From Escallonia rubra (Eukaryota; Streptophyta; Magnoliopsida; Escalloniales; Escalloniaceae), in the NCBI GenBank assembly GCA_033065855.1, contig JAVXUO010002370.1:62001-126000 (forward strand): DNA of 64,000 bases, written 5' to 3'. The position numbers and the translations under genes were made by a program. The number at the start of each line of letters is the position of its first letter. The first letter of the stretch is position 1. Below the pieces are notes generated by a model. The model saw only the letters and a program-made list of their open reading frames with translations. It did not search any database and was not told the DNA's origin. Positions 23,046-34,557 of this stretch are shown piece by piece.

Positions 23046-25411
23046 ATGGAGTTCACACGAATTAAAATAGGGCATGAAGGTGGGCCTCGAATTGGTCGTG
23101 TTTCACAATTATGGCCAAAGACTCAGACGGACGATCACTCCTTCTTGACTCTGGATTAAGAAGTACACCTTAGCAAGCATTTTTTTGCGGATGAGGTTTG
23201 TTTTCTAACGAATTCTCTCTAATTACACATACCAATTCACACTTTTTCACACACAAGTCATCCCCATGCAAAGTAGGGTCCACCCATGTTATTTTTTCAT
23301 GTACGTTTTGCACAAACTGGACAGCTCGTTGAGATTTTTCCTTTTTCTTGGTTTTCTAGCTGTTAAGTTGTAGGGAATCCCCTAACTTGGTGAGGGAATG
23401 ACGGGGTAACGTGCTAGAGTCCCTAGAGAATAGAATGGTCAGAACTGGTTTCGAACTTTTCTTGAATAGATTACATGCTTTCACCCATAGCAAAAAGCAT
23501 CCACTATGCTTGGTAGACTATCGGTGGGATTCCACCAGCACTTTTCATTTACTGTTTGGGGAGGCCAAGCTTATCCCGTATGCTTTTGTGAATATCATCG
23601 GTAGTCAACTTTAAGGGAGGCCAATTCCATGGGCCTATGATCTCGACAAGGACTGGAACCTTGTGGTCTGATTACTTGGTTTTGAACCGTCCTACAAAAA
23701 GAGCGATCGATCAGTACCTCCTAGAAGGGTAAGACCCTAGAGGGCGCAGACATGTCGACTATCGATCAGTACGTCCGGGGATTTTTGTTGTATGTCTTGA
23801 CGGATGCATTATTCAGCAATGAGGATGACTCGGTGCAATTATGGTGTCTGAGGGCTTTAGAGGATGTAGAAGAGATATATGAGTACGACTGGGGCACTCG
23901 AGCTCTGGCACATCTCTATCGTTCTATGGTTCTGCTTCATGGGGTACTCCGACATTTGGGAGGTATGTCTATGCTTTTTAACTCCCTTATTGATCATTCT
24001 CATGCATGCATCTAGATATTTTGGTCACATGTTACCTCGGTTCACATGTTTTGGCTTTCGAGGTCTGGGATCACGTACTCCGCGGTTGGCGGAGGGGCAT
24101 ACAGGTGAGATCAAGCCGGTGATGTTTAAATGGAACTTCTGGGAGAGATTTAATGGGTTAACTCAGTGCCCTGCGAGTAATTCAATTACTATAGTTTTTG
24201 GATTCTCATTAATGCATGTTTCTGAATATCCATAATTAGCTTGTTTCCTTTCAAGCGTCTTTGTCCAAGTGGGAGATGGCTGAGGTTTACCCTGAAAAGT
24301 TGGCGCTCACTCGGTACCAGGTACTACTAGTGGGATACTTCGAGGATGAGTTTTATCTGGGAGAGCAGGTGCTCTTCCAGCATCACATGGACGTCGAGCC
24401 CCGTATCCCGGCAACTCCTTCTCTTGAGATGTACCTTACAGGGACCCCTAACTAAGGTTTGAGGTAGGGTGATTAATGTATCCTCCCTAAGGTGGACGAA
24501 CAATCCTCGTACCTAACAGGCATTTGTGAGAGAGAATTTGGCTCCTCTATTGAATGTCGAGTGGTTGAGGAGGACACAACGGGCTAGGGCGGCCCTAGAC
24601 TAGAAGGTTAAGGAAAAGAATAAGGCAGAGTCTGCGGATGATATCCCATTTCTTCCTCGGATAGTGATGGTCTTTTTTTCTGAGGGCAAGAACAAGAGGT
24701 GGAGGTGATACTCGGCCAAAGAGGGATGCAGGCGTCTTCAGGCTCAAGGAGCTCGCCAAGTCGAGACGGTAAACTCGAATCTTGATTATGTTTATGTTGT
24801 CATTTTTCACTTGATTTTGACTATATGAATTTCCTTGTGGTAGGTTTCAAGCTTAGTGTTGAAGGATGCGTACATGATGATACACAGTCTTAAGGACATG
24901 GCATCCATTTTACAGGATCTACTGGAAGTGTACGCGCTCGACTGCGGAGATAGCAGAGGCGCCTAATCCCACTCCCTTGATGCCATCTTTAGGAGGTGGG
25001 TCGAGTGGAGATCAGAGTTTCGTGGAGCATGCTACCCCTCCTTCTGCCACTCAGACTCCTAGGGTGAGCTCCGATACCTCGAATGAGAGGCTGCGTAGAG
25101 TAGGCTGACTAGTCAAGTTTTCTTGAGGCAGGTTAGCCAACCAAAGCCTGTGCCGTTGAAGGGAAAGTAAGTTAGCGGTGGGATTAAAGAAAAAGCCTCA
25201 GCCCCTCCACTGCCAAACAAAGATGCAAGTCCTCTAGTGTCGCAGCGGTCTTTAGCAAAACCTACGAGAAGCCTGGATCGACCGAGCCCATAGTAATGGA
25301 GTCTTCTCCTGATCCCAAGGACGTGGAGTACGATCGAGATTACGAGGCTTTGAGATCCGATGAAGAGGAGGAGCCTAGCCCTAGGAAGACCCGAAGGAAG
25401 TGCTTAGTTTG
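23046..25411 (+). pseudogene. Plant mobile domain (PMD / aminotransferase-like) protein pseudogene
   Basis: Several blocks follow the order of the plant mobile domain, a family found both in host MAIN/MAIL-type proteins and in transposable elements. 23510-23610 has 'LVDYRWDSTSTFHLLFGE' then 'FVNIIG'. 23612-23660 has 'GRPIPWAYDLDKDWNLV'. 23770-23960 has 'VRGFLLYVLTDALFS', then a 'YDWGTRALAHLYRSM' block. 24261-24455 has 'RYQVLLVGYFEDEFYLGE'. The blocks are separated by possible introns with GT/AG ends (about 23963-24062, 24177-24255 and 24769-24843) and by real stops and a frame change near 23612-23750. A charged, serine-rich tail ends near 25411. The DNA-element or host role of such proteins is poorly defined. 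Here it sits inside Tat 1, a lineage known for extra ORFs, and is not translatable as it stands. Confidence 0.7.
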
Positions 25412-26101
25412 ACATAGAGTAGGATTGAGAGTCCATTAAAGGCATAATTTATTTAAACTTGATTGTACTGTGCAACTATTTCTTTTTATTTTTAGTTGAG
25501 ATTTTAATTAGTAATTCATATAAATTATAGTCTCAATGTATGCTCACACACTTCCACAGAAAGAATCGAGATTGGGCTAAAAACTGGGTAAAAATTGGAT
25601 TTAGATTGAACAGGTACATGTTTTGGCTCAAAATCGGCCAGCCCTATAAAAATTTTACAAGCACTGACTAATCAGCGGGTTAGTTAGAAACAGAATCCAA
25701 TTTTAATTGTAAAACTAGACGGTTGATCAAAGTCAAAATCAAATTTTATGATAAAATCAAACAGTTGATAAAAAACAAAATTCAATTTTTTTGGTAAAAT
25801 TGGACTGTTGATCAGAAGCAAAATCAATTTTCCTGGTGAGACCGAACGGTTGATCGAAGAGATTGGTTGTCAAAATAAAAGTAAAACCGACCAGTTTGTC
25901 GAAAACGTTCCATTTGTCTGATAAAACTTTTGGATTTATTTAAATTTTTGGGTCCTATCTATATACAACCTAGGTCTCTCTCATTATATATTAGGGACTC
26001 ATCCTCCCATGATCTTCGAGCTCCAATTCTGAGCTTTTGCCTATTTCTTCAACAAAATTGAGCTTATTCATCTCGATTGGCATTTCAATCTGAGGTCTAT
26101 C
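25412..26101 (+). other. Second spacer with degenerate minisatellite units
   Basis: Contains diverged leader-type repeats about 60 bp apart (25640-25900: 'CTGACTAATCAGCGGGTTAG', 'GACGGTTGATC' and similar). A 'CTATCTATATAC' TATA-like site near 25956 and CT-rich sequence precede an ATG at 26102. The layout copies that at 22681-23045, as if repeat, promoter and ORF had been duplicated as a unit. Confidence 0.4.
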
Positions 26102-26710
26102 ATGAGTTTGCCAACTGTGGTTGTTCATGAAGATATTCTTTGGGCCATGTGCAAATTATGAGATACTGACGATCATGTCTTTCGATTCGGCTTGGATGAG
26201 CTTTTCTCCAACTCATGAAGAATTATTTGCTCTGGTAGATATCCTTAGTAATTTACCCATTTCTATTCTGGTCATCCAAGACGGCTATGTTTAGGCCCTC
26301 AAGACTTGGGAATTAGAGAATAGTGTGCTAGGTCTTTTATCCGAGCTAAGTGTATTCTGCTTTCTCCCATGATAAATATTTTTGCCAAACCGGATAACTG
26401 TGATCTGCGGTATGCATGCGGTTGGGTGGAAACTCTGGGGTTGTGTCTGGTGGCCAAATATCTTACTGCTATCGGCCCTGGTGTTGCTTAAATGAGACTA
26501 GCTGAGTTGCTAGCCCAAGTGTTTTCCAAAGGAAACATTTTGATCCCGGTAGTCCTATTGAGGCAATCCAACCGTTGGTACCGTCACTGATGCAGAGCCC
26601 ACAGGCCTACTCTGCAGACTTCTGGGTATTACTATATTTGTCTTCTGGGATTGCACTCTTCATCACTCTACTTCATTTGTCGGCTTCTGAGACAGATCAG
26701 TTACAAGTGT
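26102..26710 (+). pseudogene. Start of a second Tat extra ORF (DUF7745-like), truncated
   Basis: From the ATG at 26102 the frame gives 'MSLPTVVVHEDILWAMCKL', a stop, then 'DTDDHVFRFGLDEL'. Neighbouring frames give 'SPTHEELFALVDILSN' and later 'CGWVETLGLCLVAKYL'. Plant extra-ORF proteins in Tat-type elements have this layout: a 'FxFGxxELTPTxEE' block, then a small domain with a 'YGLVxFP'-like helix. The match is by memory of the family and is moderate. Stops and frame changes are frequent, and the rest is lost at 26712 where a Tekay-like LTR begins. Confidence 0.4.
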
Positions 26711-26711
26711 C

Positions 26712-27055
26712 TGTGAATACCCAAATTTTAGGGCTCATTTTACGATAACTTTTATTCGATTATTTTATTCCTATAGCAAAAATTTTTGAATGCAATATTT
26801 AGCATCGATTGGCATAAGCGATATTTTTGGCAACCTTTAGCGACGATTTTGGTAAAGTTGGGTACATTAGGCAATTAATGAAAGCTAAAGAGGGTTTGTT
26901 GAAATATTTTAACTAAATTCAGGTTATTAGATAATAAATAATAATAATAATAACAATAGTAACAGTAATGATAATAATGACCTAATTTTATTTTGTCAAC
27001 TCTTTAATTTTAGAAAGTCAACTTAGTGAGGAAACATGAGAGAAGAAAGTGGAAG
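26712..27055 (+). mobile_element. Tekay-like LTR fragment
   Basis: It starts TGTGAATACCC and shares 'AGCGATATTTTTGGCAA' and 'CCTTTAGCGACGA' with the minus-strand LTR at 1-419. It is cut at 27055 by the Tat 2 LTR. An ATA/ATG microsatellite-like run (AATAATAATAATAATAAC) lies at 26935-26975. The purine run before 27056 belongs to this fragment and not to a Tat 2 internal region. Confidence 0.6.
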
Positions 27056-28336
27056 TGTAGACACCCCATTTTTGTAGTCATTAATAATTAAAATAAAGAA
27101 TGAGCTTTAATAATTATTAGAGTACGTTACTAAGTTTAGGCCTAATAATGTGACTTAATTAATCAATTTAGTCCATTCCACTTTAATTGTCCAAGTCTAG
27201 TCTAGTTGCATGTCTAGTCCATCAGTTCAGTCCAATTATGTCAAGTCCAGTCCAGTGCAGTCAGTTTAGCCCAAATTAATTAGGCCCGGTCCATTGGATA
27301 ACTAGCCTAGTTAGTTAGGTTTAACCCAAACTAAGGTCTAAAGATTGTAATTGATAAGATGACTTGGAAAGATCTTGTGATTTATCCTTGATATATGTGA
27401 TTAATCCTTAATTTATATGAAATCTGGAGATAATTTCTGAATTCGGTTCATCCCAGCTATATTTTTAGAGATAATTACCAAATTAGGGGTAGATAATGCC
27501 CCAAAATTTGGGAAAATGTGTTTTGGGGTGAACCGGCCGGTTACCAGTGGCTTAACCAGTCGGTTATCGGTCAACCTGCCAGTTCGTTGACTTTTTCAAG
27601 TTTTGGATTTATATAAGATATTATGCTCTATCACTAAATCACATATATGAATAGTCATCCTTATCATTTCTGGAGTCCAAACCTATATAATTGAGGTCTT
27701 TGGATTATATTTCCAAGGACAAGTTTTTTGTCCCTAGAGCAATTATACAATTTCTTTTATAAAAGTGGTAGCACTTCATATTTCACTTCTCTATATACAC
27801 AAGTCACATACATCATGGATTCATCATAAGGAGTTCCAGAGTCTTCTAAGCAATCGCTTTCTTGAGGTACATTTACAGTTTTCTAGATTAGCTTAGATAA
27901 TAATGGTCTAGATTTTCTCCCTTTCCCGTAGTCGCGTGTCGAGTGTCTATTCGAAAACATCAAAAAGAGTCTTTTACATTTTTGGTCTTAGTCTAAGTCC
28001 CAAAATGTAGACTACCTCCCGCAGGACTAGAGTCGAACTATGGTGGCTTTGATTCCGATTAGTCCGATCGGATTCGTAGGCCACTTGACCCTTCATGTCA
28101 AGTTTAAGCCTAAACAATAAAAGTTAACTTAGGGTGAGTCTTGTTGTATTTTTCATGTAATTTGTTATTTAGGCCAAAAACCATTAAAAATGAAGTAGAG
28201 ACCGAAATGAAGTAGAGACCGAAAGGGAGTGGCGGGTGCCTAACACTTTTTGAATCATTTTTCAGATTTGTTTCTTATTTTGGCGACTCCAAAAAAATCC
28301 ATTCTTGCAGTTTTTTTCTTGAGGTAGTGCGCCACA
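27056..28336 (+). mobile_element. Tat 2 5' LTR
   Basis: 1281 bp, starting TGTAGACACCCCATTTTTG and ending GCGCCACA, followed by G and an Arg primer site. It contains 'AACCGGCCGGTTACC' and 'CCAGTCGGTTATCGG' (27528-27570), the same motif as the leader minisatellite. A short local duplication of 'GAAGTAGAGACCGAAA' lies near 28193-28225. The uninterrupted copy here proves the MULE insertion in the Tat 1 LTR. Confidence 0.85.
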
Positions 28337-28337
28337 G

Positions 28338-28355
28338 TGGCGACTCTGCTGGAGA
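28338..28355 (+). other. Tat 2 primer binding site (tRNA-Arg type)
   Basis: TGGCGACTCTGCTGGAGA matches the complement of a plant tRNA-Arg(ACG) 3' end at 16 of 18 positions and lies one base after the LTR. Confidence 0.8.
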
Positions 28356-28914
28356 CTAAAAATTAAGAGGACTAGACTTGTTGTATTTTCTTAATTAAGA
28401 GGACTAGACTAAAAATTAAGAGGAAATTTTTTTATTGATTCTTGGCCTTGTTGTATTTTCTTTGTATTTTGTGGTATGTACAGTATGACATAACTGTGGT
28501 ACTTGCGCTTTTATTTCCATACCTCACACACGTGCACATCTCACCCTGACCTACCTATTTGAGAGCGACACGTTCAAGACCCTTGGTCCTTCTAGGCTTA
28601 AGGCGATTTCTCGATCAAGCTCTCAACTACACGTGCCTCGTACTACAGATTCCTCCTAATTTTTGGTACATCAAACAAATTATATACGTATTGATGATTG
28701 CGCATTATTAACTTTCTAGTTATGGATGGAGATATATGGCACGGTCGAGCCGATGTAGTGACCTTTACACCAATGTTATAAGGAGGAAAACTCACAACTG
28801 GACCATTCAGTGTTCTGCCCTTAGTTGGGGAGAATACATGTATTGGCCTATGGCATGTTGGCATGGAAACCACCAGCATGCTGTAAGTTGAACTGGTGAT
28901 TTCACAAGAAAAGG
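28356..28914 (+). other. Tat 2 leader before the minisatellite
   Basis: Non-coding; homologous to 3543-3770 plus 15567-15820 of Tat 1, so it shows the leader without the S2 insertion. A local duplication 'TTAAGAGGACTAGACT' occurs at 28365-28415. No ORF is supported. Confidence 0.7.
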
Positions 28915-29532
28915 GTGATTCTAACTAACCGGCCTTTTATTCGCGCTCCCAACAGGACGGCTAGTAAATATGTGCATTGCTTGAAAAAAATAAAAAATGG
29001 CCGGTTTATACCCTAATCCAACCCACTGACTTATTGACCAGTTAACCCACCAGGTTATCAGATGGTTAGTTAGAACCCTGACCTTCTCAAGAATTTTCAA
29101 GTCCATAACTTTCAACCCACTGACCAACCAATCGGTTGACCCACCAGGTTACCGGACGGTTAGTCAGAACCTTGACCTTCCTAAGATTTTTCAAGTATAG
29201 AACTTCCAACCCACTGACCAACCGGTCGGTTCACCTCCCAAGTGATCGGATGGTTGGTTAGAGCTTTCCTTGTTCTAGAATTGTTTTTTTCAAATCAAAC
29301 CCTAAACCTACTAACCAACCGGCCTGTTCACTTCCCGAATAACTGGACAGTTAGTCAGAACCCTAACCTTCCTAGAGTTTTTTAAAACTTCCAAAATTAC
29401 CTCACTCACCAAACGATCAGTTGGATGTATAAGCTTAACATAACAGTTAGTCCTTACCCCACTTTTCCAAACATTCTCCCAAAAAGCAATAATTACCACA
29501 GTGACTAACCAGACGGTTAATCTGCCGATTAA
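28915..29532 (+). repeat. ~95-bp minisatellite in Tat 2 leader
   Basis: Six or so diverged units with the same paired motifs as the Tat 1 array (for example 'CTGACCAACCGGTCGGTTCA' followed by a 'GGATGGTTGGTTAGAGC' block). The array ends at the insertion of element B/C at 29533. Confidence 0.8.
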
Positions 29533-31663
29533 TGTAATATCCGGTACTTTTTGAGTTGTTTAAAATAATCATCTGCGTTGTGAAAAATAAATGGGCGATA
29601 ATTTGAGCAATGCTCAGAGATTAGAAAAGAATGAAAGCTTTAAATGATTTTGGGGTCAAAATATAATATTTTATAAACTTTTAGGGCCATTTTGTAAATT
29701 TAGAAAAATTTGGGGGCTATTCTGTAATTTTCAAAATTAGTATGTTATGTGTCAAATTTTCAGAATAGTTTGTGTATTGAGTTGTCACCTCCTACTTTTG
29801 TTCGGTGGTGACTAATGTAATTTAAAGTATAAAATATGGTTTGGAAATTAAAGAAAAGAAAATAGAATAAAAATTTGGGTAAAAAAAACAAAAGAAAAAT
29901 AAAAACTAAACAAAGAAGAAGAGATAAGAACAGAGCAAAAAAGCTCAGGCAGAAAACAGAAGGGAAAGAGAGAGAGAGAGAGAGAGAGAGAATATAGGAG
30001 ATAATATCCAAGGTAATTTCTATTTAGTTTGTGAATTTTAGTGTGTGATTTTAGCGTGGGTGTATGTGTTTTAGGCACTGTGTGTGTGTGTAGTGTGTGG
30101 TTTTGGTGTGTGGGGGTTACAAGAGTGGGGTTATAAGGGGTAATTGTGGTGTATTGTGTGTGTAAGGTAGAAGGTAGGTGTTGTGGTTATGTGTGTGTGT
30201 GTGTGTGTTTCCGGGGGGGGGGGGAGGGTGTGTTCATGTATATGAATATTGTGTATGTGTGGTGTTAGTGTGTGTAGGAAGGAATTGGGGTGGGCAGTAG
30301 TGTGTGTGTGTGTGTGTGTGAATTGTCGAAGGGTGTCTGTGTGTTTGAGTGTATGACAGTGTGTGTTTTAGTAACAATGGGTGTTGTGTGTGCTTTGGGT
30401 GTGTATAATTGTGTGTATTATGTAAATGTGTGTAATTTAAGTGTATTAGTGTGTTATAGTGTCTGTTTTAGGTGTAGGTATTCGTGAGTAGCAGTGTGTG
30501 TAAAATGTGTGTGCAAGTGTGTGTCTCGGTAACTGAAGGAAAAAGATGAACTGTGTCTTTTGAAGGTGAAATAGTGTGGGTTGTGATTTGAATAGTGACT
30601 GTAATTGTCACTAAAGAGGGGGGGTTAGGTTAGGTTGTTTTTGTGAGAATTTTTATAAATAGTTCGAATCAGAATCTGGCAAAGTGAAAAACAGTGAACC
30701 CCAATTTTTTTACAAGATGTATGTTGTGGAAAATTTTGGGATTTTTGGGTGTCCGTGAAGGATGCTAAATTAAGGTATCGATGAAAAGGAATTCTTGAAT
30801 TATTTAATACAGCAAATCAAGTTATTTTAATCTGAAATTTTTAGGGAAACCTTATACTATGATATGTTTCAATATCTAAAATTTTGTGCCATTTCGAGGC
30901 CAATAGCTATTTTTAGCGGAACCAGCTTCTGAGCTCTCAGTCCGGACACCAGTTTAGGATTTTGGGGTAGAAATTTCCTAAAACACTTTCTAGCTTAAAA
31001 ACATTTCAGGGTACTGAAAATATTGTTTTAAGTTTTTTTGAGATTTTTCAGGTGCGGGGCCAGGGGTATTTGCTAATTCGCCACACAGTATTTTGGTAAT
31101 TTTACCTATAAAAGGTACTTTTGGGTAATTTCACATATGGTAGTGATGTTCTTATGATTTTATTTACAGGAAGGCTATTTTGGTAATTTAAGTATGAGAG
31201 TGGTGCTTTTGGTAATTTTACACATAAGGGGCATTTTGGTAATTTTAACTACTGGGTGAGGGCGTCTATTCTGGGAGTATGCGTGAGCCAGTATTGAGTT
31301 TATAATATTGTAGTGTAGAGTGTATTCTAATCATATGATTATTCTGTTTAGGTAAAGCAAAAGACTTTTCGGTTAGGCTAATTTAACTTCGGATCCAGGT
31401 AAGGATTTATATCTGAACCCTGGGTAAGGATTTCTATTCGAACCCTACTTTTGATAATTTGTATTCGTAAGTATTCTTTCGATTTACTTATGGCTATAGT
31501 TGAAAAATGAGAAATGCATTGACATCAACATGTTCTTGCAAAGCAAATCCTAACATTGAACCTGAATCGATTATTTTGAGATCTTATCGATGCTCGTCTT
31601 TTATTGCATGTTGAGCAATTTTGATAATTGTTTGCATTCTTTCTTCTGAATTGTTATGCCTTA
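29533..31663 (+). repeat. Truncated 5' LTR B
   Basis: Collinear with LTR C from its start to about 31663 and then stops matching. Contains a (GA)n run near 29967-29993, GT-rich sequence (30075-30530), the hairpin at 30593-30613, and TTTTGGTAATTT modules (31075-31245). Confidence 0.75.
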
Positions 31664-32438
31664 ATCTTTAGAACTAAAAGATTTTAAACGATGAACTGAA
31701 ACAGATGATCGAAGGATAAGACTATAGATTTTTGGTAAATAATGTAATTGTGAATCATAAGTTATGTGATAACTTAGAGCTTTAAACTCTAGTAAAAGTG
31801 CAAGCGTATGCAGAATCGTATTTACGTTATGTTAAGATAACATATCTCTCTGTGATGAATTCGGTAACAGTTTGAACTCGTTAATTTGAAATATCAGAAT
31901 GCGCAGCGAAAGCATAATTATTACAGTTTTTCTGTCATTTGTGATGTGTAAGTGCTTATAGGAAATGGTTATCCACATTAACATTTACGGAGTGCAAGTC
32001 ACACGTGACCATCGCCCAGTATTTTAGTGTACCTTGAGCTTGAAATTAGGCTTGCTATTATTAAGTGGATTGTACAAGAGTATAATATGTTATATTGTAT
32101 GTATGGATTAGAGATGGATTTAATTCGTTTTAAATGCATTGAATTTAGAGTGGTGTAAATTCACTTCAACGAGTCTCGTATTAGTTAAGTCATTGTTCAT
32201 GAAGTACCGGAACGATTACATCGCGAGTGATAATCTGACCAATTTGAGTTTAGCATTACGATTTAGAATTTAATTCGAGTATTTGTCGAAATGAATTGGG
32301 TAAAAAGGTTAGATGTAGCTCAGCTACTATGCAGCAGTTATCCGGGTTACGCAGCGGAAGCGTAGTGCCTAGAGGTTAAAAGTGATAGGAAATTCGAGAT
32401 CAAATTTTGAGGATGAAACTTTTATAAGGTATCGAGAA
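31664..32438 (+). other. Residual internal 3' region of element B/C
   Basis: Non-coding. 31667-31800 matches inverted 16760-16890 of element A. The last 60 bases contain 'TTCGAGATCAAATTTTGAGG' then 'ATAAGG', the block that in Tekay-type elements lies between the end of pol and the 3' LTR. No ORF over 60 codons is supported. Confidence 0.6.
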
Positions 32439-32979
32439 TTTAATATCCGGTACTTTCGAGCTGTTTAAAATAGTCATATGTGCTTCAAAAAATAGACGGG
32501 CGATAATTTTGAGCATGCTCGGAGATTAGTAGAGAATGAAAGCTTAAAACGATTTCGGGGTCAAAATATAATTTTGAAAACTTTAGGGCCATTTTGTAAT
32601 TTTTAGAAACTTTGGAGGCTATTCTGTAATTTTCAAAATTAGCATGTTATGTGTAAAATTTTCAGAATAGTTTATGGATTGAGTTGCAACCTGTTGGCTG
32701 GTGACTAATATAATTTAAAGTATAAAATATGTGATGGAAATTAAAGAACATAAAATAGAAAGAAAATTCTGGTAAGAAAAACAAAAGAAAATTAGAAACA
32801 GAACAAAGAATAGAAGAGAAGAACATAGTAGAAAAGCTTCGGCAGAAAACAGAGGAGAGAGGGAGGGGGAGAGAGAGAGATAGAGAGAGAGAAAGAAGAC
32901 TGGTGTTAATTTCCAAGGTAATTTCCATTAGTTTGTGAACTTTAGTGTGTGATTTTAGCGTGGGTGTATGTATTTTAGG

Positions 32980-32982
<3 letters not shown>

Positions 32983-33020
<38 letters not shown>
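32983..33020 (+). repeat. (TG)19 microsatellite in LTR C
   Basis: 38 bp of uninterrupted TG inside a longer GT-rich stretch (32945-33470). LTRs B, D and E and the 58240-58260 region carry shorter TG runs, with the inverted CA equivalent in LTR A. Confidence 0.95.
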
Positions 33021-33022
<2 letters not shown>

Positions 33023-34433
33023 CGTTCACTATGGGTACAGTGTGTGCGTTTTGGTGTGTAGGGGGTTACAGGAATGGGGTTATAGGGGGTAATTGTGGTG
33101 TATTGTGTGTGTATATGTGTAAGGTAGAAGGTAGGTGTTGTGTCCGTGTACTCAGTGTGTGCGGGGTGTGTTCAGTGTGTGTATGCTCTGTGTGTGTGTT
33201 TTGGGTGTGTGTGTTCATGTGTATGTATATTGTGTACGTGTGGTGTTAGTTTGTGTAGGAAGGAACTGGGGTGTGTGAATTACCAGGGGGTGTGTGTTTG
33301 AGTGTGACAGTGTGTTTGAATGACAATGTGTGTTGTATGTGCTTCGGGTGTGTGTATTATATGTATGTGTGTAATTTAGGTGTAGTAATGTGTTATAGTG
33401 TGTGTTTTAGGCGTTGGTATGTGTATTCGTGAGTAACAATGTGTGTAAAATGTGTGTGTATCGGCAGTTGGAGGAAGAAGATCGACTGTGTGTTTTGAAG
33501 GTGAAATAGTGTGGGTTGTAATTTGAATAGTGACTGTAATTGTCACTAAAGAGGGCGGATTAGGTTAGGCAATTTTTGTGAGACTTTTTATAAATAGTTC
33601 GAATCAGAAGTTGGCAAAGTAAAAAACAGTGACCGCGATATTTTTACAAGACGTACGCTGAGAAAATATTTGGGATTTTCGGTGTCTGCGAAGGATGCTA
33701 AATTAAGATATTGATGAAAAGGAATTCTCGAATTATTTAATATAACAAATCAAGCTTAATTAATCTAAAAATTTTAGGGAAACCTTATATTACTGATATG
33801 TTCAAGTATCTAAAATGTCGTCCACTTCCGAGGCCAATAGCTATTTTTAGCAGAACTACCTTATGAGCACTCGGTTTAGACACTAGTTATGAATTTTCGG
33901 CCAAAAATTTTCTAAAGCACTTTTTAGCCCAAATAACTTCAGGGTGCTCAAAATATTGTTTTAATGTATTTTTAGATTTTTGTGGTGCGGGAATCACCTG
34001 GGGTGTTTTGGTAATTTGCCGCCCAAATGGGTTATTTTAGTAATTTTACAGATAAAAGGTACGTTTGAGTAAATTCACATACGGTAGAGATGTTCTAGTA
34101 TTTTACTTACGGGAAGGCTGTTTTGATAATTTAAGTATGAGAAGGGTGCTTTTGGTAATTTTACACATAAGGGGCATTTTGATAATTTTACCTATCAGGT
34201 GAGGGCTTTATTCTGGGAGTATGTGTGAGTCAGTATTGAGTTTATAATATCGTTGTGTAGAGTGTATTCTAATAATTTGATTGTTCAGTTTAGGTTAAAG
34301 TAAAAAACTTTCCGGTTAGGCTAATTTAGCTTTGGATCCAGGTAAGGGTTTTTATCTGAACCTTGGGTAAGGATTTATATCCGAACCCTAATTTCGATAC
34401 TTGTGTTCGTAAGTATTCTTTCGATTTACTTAT

Positions 34434-34557
34434 GGTTATTCTCAAACACTGAGGAATGCAATGATATCACCATGTTCTTGCCAAGCAACCCCTAAGGTTA
34501 TTGTCAAACACTGAGAAATGCAATGATATCACCATGTTCTTGCCAAGCAAACCCTAA
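34434..34557 (+). repeat. Two-copy 62-bp tandem duplication in LTR C
   Basis: Units 34434-34495 and 34496-34557 differ at only a few positions ('GGTTATTCTCAAACACTGAG' against 'GGTTATTGTCAAACACTGAG'). LTR B carries a single unit here, so the duplication arose after the two LTRs diverged. Confidence 0.9.

Noticed and set aside
32968-33249. Cys/Val-rich frame resembling a small cysteine-rich protein
   Set aside because: Made by TG repeats (TGTGTG encodes Cys-Val); not a gene.
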